NCBI GenBank assembly: GCA_945872225.1
Contig: CAMBZK010000052.1
Span: 1 to 7,398, forward strand
From: a candidate division TM6 bacterium UASB124
GTDB lineage: Bacteria > Babelota > Babeliae > Babelales > RVW-14
Length of the DNA: 7,398 nucleotides
Direction: 5' to 3'
This document shows, in pieces, positions 5,348-7,398 of the stretch; the first letter of the stretch is position 1, and every line of letters begins with the position of its first letter. The notes under the pieces were generated by a model. It was not told where the DNA came from. It did not search any database and saw nothing but the letters and a program-made list of their open reading frames with translations. A program made the translations under genes and the position numbers.

Positions 5348-6325
5348 TCAGGCACGGCCAGCTATGCGTGCAGCAACTTCTTCAAGCGTTGGCTTTGCAA
5401 CTCTATCAAGCTCACGATCTCTTATCGCCGGGATAAGCCCTAGCACACTTGATGATGATGAAGAAAAGCCATGCCGTTGATAAATCGCATCCAAGCAGTA
5501 GTAAATAGCGTCTTTGTCATGATCCCATAGCACGGCGCCATGTCGGCCCCGTTTTGCTTCAATCAGGTAAACATTTTTATAGCCAAGCTTTAGAAGCTCC
5601 CGGTACAGGTAGCGCGAATCGTTCACTGAAATAGCAGCATCTTCCTGCGAGTGAATAAAAATAATAACCATATCACGGTCTATTGCAGGGTTGCGCCAAC
5701 CATCCAGCGATCTCTCAGGCGTCACACCAGCCCAATCATATTTCCTATAAACCGCTGATACACCAAGGCTAGAGCAACTATCCGGCATCAAAGAACCAAT
5801 CAGCCTTATGGGCGATCCAGCCAACCAAGGAATCCAACCGCTTACTCCGCCAGCAGCTGCATACGCTATTTGCCTTGCAGCGCTTTCCGGGCTCCTAAAC
5901 GGGGAGTCAAAAACAACAAGACGAAGCCCAGCAAGCAAATCAGGTCTATGCTCTGCGCAATACCCAATGGTATTAAACATGGTTGCGGCACCTTTCGATA
6001 CCCCAACGAGCATTGTTCCGGCACCAGAATAGTCTCTCAACCGCTCTTCTAACTGCGCAACAATAACATCAATGTCACCCTGCTGCGCCAAACAAGACCG
6101 CCAACGCCCGACACTGCTTCCGTGCACTCCCGCATCCCATTCTGGACCATCGCGGCCAACAAGTGGCCCAAAGATGGCGCCATATTGCTCTACAAGCGGA
6201 GCCGCTTTACCACCTACCCCATGAGCAAAAATGCCCGTTAATGCCTGTGGCACAGCTGCCGCAACCTGCGGCCCACAACAAAAGCTCAGCACACTTAGCA
6301 TAAAAACGAACATTTTTTTTAGCAT
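5348..6325 (-). CDS. Secreted alpha/beta-hydrolase, paralog A
   Basis: A 325-residue predicted exported hydrolase. The leader MLKKMFVFMLSVLSFCCG ends in VAAA, giving a signal peptidase I site after A24. The mature fold shows alpha/beta-hydrolase marks: oxyanion-type HG (35-36) in GIFAHGVGG, nucleophile elbow GVSKG (108-112, S110), acid D229 in FIHSQEDAAIS and histidine H262 in RGRHGAVLW, so a Ser-Asp-His triad is plausible. Four cysteines (78, 123, 184, 277) are shared with paralog B and could form two disulfides after export. The 150-195 region, the probable cap over the active site, differs most from B. A (TCA)4 run encodes part of a six-serine stretch (288-293). AAGGGA at 6332-6337 supports the start. 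It lies 50 bases after paralog B and is probably co-transcribed. Esterase, lipase or peptidase activity cannot be told apart from sequence. Confidence 0.85.
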   Translation of the reverse strand: MLKKMFVFMLSVLSFCCGPQVAAAVPQALTGIFAHGVGGKAAPLVEQYGAIFGPLVGRDGPEWDAGVHGSSVGRWRSCLAQQGDIDVIVAQLEERLRDYSGAGTMLVGVSKGAATMFNTIGYCAEHRPDLLAGLRLVVFDSPFRSPESAARQIAYAAAGGVSGWIPWLAGSPIRLIGSLMPDSCSSLGVSAVYRKYDWAGVTPERSLDGWRNPAIDRDMVIIFIHSQEDAAISVNDSRYLYRELLKLGYKNVYLIEAKRGRHGAVLWDHDKDAIYYCLDAIYQRHGFSSSSSSVLGLIPAIRDRELDRVAKPTLEEVAARIAGRA

Positions 6326-6382
6326 CAGCTATCCCTTCTATTCTCTTATCTCAAACAACTACCACTAATCTGAAGCTATTTT
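6238..6382 (-). repeat. Leader and signal-peptide repeat, copy 1 (partner 7254-7398)
   Basis: This 145-base block spans the last two codons and stop of paralog B, the 50-base spacer with ribosome binding site, and about the first 29 codons of paralog A. It matches 7254-7398 at 144 of 145 positions (the one difference is C at 6272 against T at 7288). The sequences diverge immediately inside the mature coding regions. It contains no convincing promoter or terminator. Confidence 0.92.
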
Positions 6383-7341
6383 CTACCACCAGCTGCCATG
6401 CGCTCAGCAACTTGTTCAATGGTTGGTTGTGCCATAGCAAGATCTTCTAATGGCATCGCGTCCCTTAGCACACCCGACAAGGCAAAGCCATGCCGTTCAT
6501 AAATTGCTCGCAAACAGGAATAAATAAATCCGCTATCAGCACCCCATAATTCAGCTGCATGCTCACCATGTTCTACTTCAATTAAATAGACATTTCTGTA
6601 GCCAATCCTTAGGAGCTCACGGTACAGATAACGCGAATCATTCACGGAAATAAGCTCATCTGCTCGTGAGTGGATAAAGACAACAACCATCTCACGATTC
6701 ACGATCGGCAATGCCCATTGCTCCAGCGCTTTTTCTGGCGTTGCGCCACTGCGATCGTAATTTTTATAGGCCACGGAGGTTGCACCGCGGAAGCAAGAGG
6801 GAGCCATCGAGCTATCAGCACTTGTCTCCATAGATGAGGCAGAAGACCCACTAAACCAGCCGCCACGACGTCTTACTTGCACCGCCGCTGTATGCACAAT
6901 TTGTTTTGCAACGCTTTCAGGGTTTTTAAATGGGCAGTCAAAAATAGCCGCTCTAAGCCCAACCAGTAATTCAGGTCTATGCTCTGCACAATACCCAATG
7001 GTATTAAACATCGTTGCCCCGCCTTTTGAAACGCCAACAAGCATCGATGTTTCGCCAACACGCTCGGCCATTTGGCCTACGATAACATCAATATCACCCT
7101 GTTGAGCCAAACATGATTGCTGAGGCCCAGCCTTTGCGCCATGCAATTCTCTGTCCCACTCAGGGCCATTTCGGCCAATAAGCGGGCCAAAGATTTCTGC
7201 GTATTGCTCTATTTGAGCAGCGCTACCGCCAAGGCCGTGGGCAAAGATCCCTGTTAATGCCTGTGGCACAGCTGCCGCAACCTGCGGTCCACAACAAAAG
7301 CTCAGCACACTTAGCATAAAAACGAACATTTTTTTTAGCAT
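6376..7341 (-). CDS. Secreted alpha/beta-hydrolase, paralog B
   Basis: A 321-residue tandem paralog of the gene at 5348-6325, with the same first 36 residues including the signal peptide (cut expected after A24). The probable catalytic set is S105 in GVSKG (103-107), D228 in FIHSRADELIS and H261 in HGEHAAELW, with HG at 35-36. Conserved blocks shared with A include AQQGDIDVIV, MFNTIGYCAEHRP and SVNDSRYLYREL. The presumed cap (150-190) is quite different and rich in serine (GSSASSMETSADSS), suggesting another substrate or partner. Cysteines 77, 118, 183 and 276 match those of A; C136 is extra. The tail GGRK ends in TAG. In A the equivalent arginine codon AGA is TGA, so A stops two residues earlier. 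AAGGGA at 7348-7353 supports the start. The biological substrate is unknown. Confidence 0.85.
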   Translation of the reverse strand: MLKKMFVFMLSVLSFCCGPQVAAAVPQALTGIFAHGLGGSAAQIEQYAEIFGPLIGRNGPEWDRELHGAKAGPQQSCLAQQGDIDVIVGQMAERVGETSMLVGVSKGGATMFNTIGYCAEHRPELLVGLRAAIFDCPFKNPESVAKQIVHTAAVQVRRRGGWFSGSSASSMETSADSSMAPSCFRGATSVAYKNYDRSGATPEKALEQWALPIVNREMVVVFIHSRADELISVNDSRYLYRELLRIGYRNVYLIEVEHGEHAAELWGADSGFIYSCLRAIYERHGFALSGVLRDAMPLEDLAMAQPTIEQVAERMAAGGRK

Positions 7342-7398
7342 CAGCTATCCCTTCTATTCTCTTATCTCAAACAACTACCACTAATCTGAAGCTATTTT
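7254..7398 (-). repeat. Leader and signal-peptide repeat, copy 2 (runs to the window edge)
   Basis: Second copy of the block at 6238-6382, at an offset of 1016, which is the period of the tandem gene array. It covers the start of paralog B and the spacer upstream. The final 57 bases (7342-7398) are identical to 6326-6382 and the match may continue beyond the window. Confidence 0.92.
7392..7398 (-). CDS. Probable 3' end of a third hydrolase paralog (last codons only)
   Basis: On the minus strand these bases read as the end of a lysine-type codon AAA followed by TAG, exactly as at the 3' end of paralog B (6376-6382). The flanking spacer is identical to the A/B spacer. Only the stop and about one codon are visible, so the existence of a further paralog is inferred from the repeat period rather than seen. 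Confidence 0.45.

Noticed and set aside
6272..6325. Lipoprotein signal (LSFCC) in the hydrolase leader
   Set aside because: The residue before the cysteine is phenylalanine, not a small residue, and a good signal peptidase I site (VAAA) follows, so a soluble exported protein is more likely.

Overview
The window looks like chromosomal DNA from a diderm (Gram-negative type) bacterium of moderate GC content. It has a class A penicillin-binding protein, a polytopic ABC exporter, and several proteins with clear Sec signal peptides. TGA is used as an ordinary stop. Exported enzyme paralogs and a GNAT acetyltransferase with a signal peptide would suit a host-associated lineage such as Candidatus Dependentiae/Babeliae. 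That placement is a weak inference, because there is no rRNA or other marker gene here.

Layout. (1) 1-2932, plus strand: the 3' part of a penicillin-binding protein 1A gene with its complete transpeptidase domain, then a full-length ABC exporter that resembles the lipid-linked oligosaccharide flippase PglK. Both belong to envelope assembly. (2) 2952-3123: copy 1 of an intergenic repeat (R1) that carries an intrinsic terminator for the minus strand. (3) 3136-4226, minus strand: an Lrp/AsnC-family regulator overlaps by 4 nt, and so is translationally coupled to, a GNAT acetyltransferase with an N-terminal signal peptide. The regulator's promoter region holds two interleaved inverted repeats (order A-B-A'-B', each pair offset by 42 bp), a candidate autoregulatory operator. 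(4) 4449-5160, plus strand: an overlapping MNT nucleotidyltransferase/HEPN pair, the architecture of MntA/HepT (type VII) toxin-antitoxin systems. (5) 5164-5334: repeat copy 2 (R2), in the same orientation as R1 and again acting as a minus-strand terminator. (6) 5348-7398, minus strand: two tandem paralogous secreted alpha/beta-hydrolases, with the last codons of a probable third paralog at the window edge.

The main points of interest are these. The hydrolase paralogs share a virtually identical leader and signal-peptide block (144/145 bases) but have diverged mature domains. The R1 and R2 direct repeats bracket the regulator, exported acetyltransferase and toxin-antitoxin block. The regulator has an unusual phased operator-like array. 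No gene-free stretch exceeds 300 bases. I saw no tRNA, rRNA, CRISPR array or transposase.
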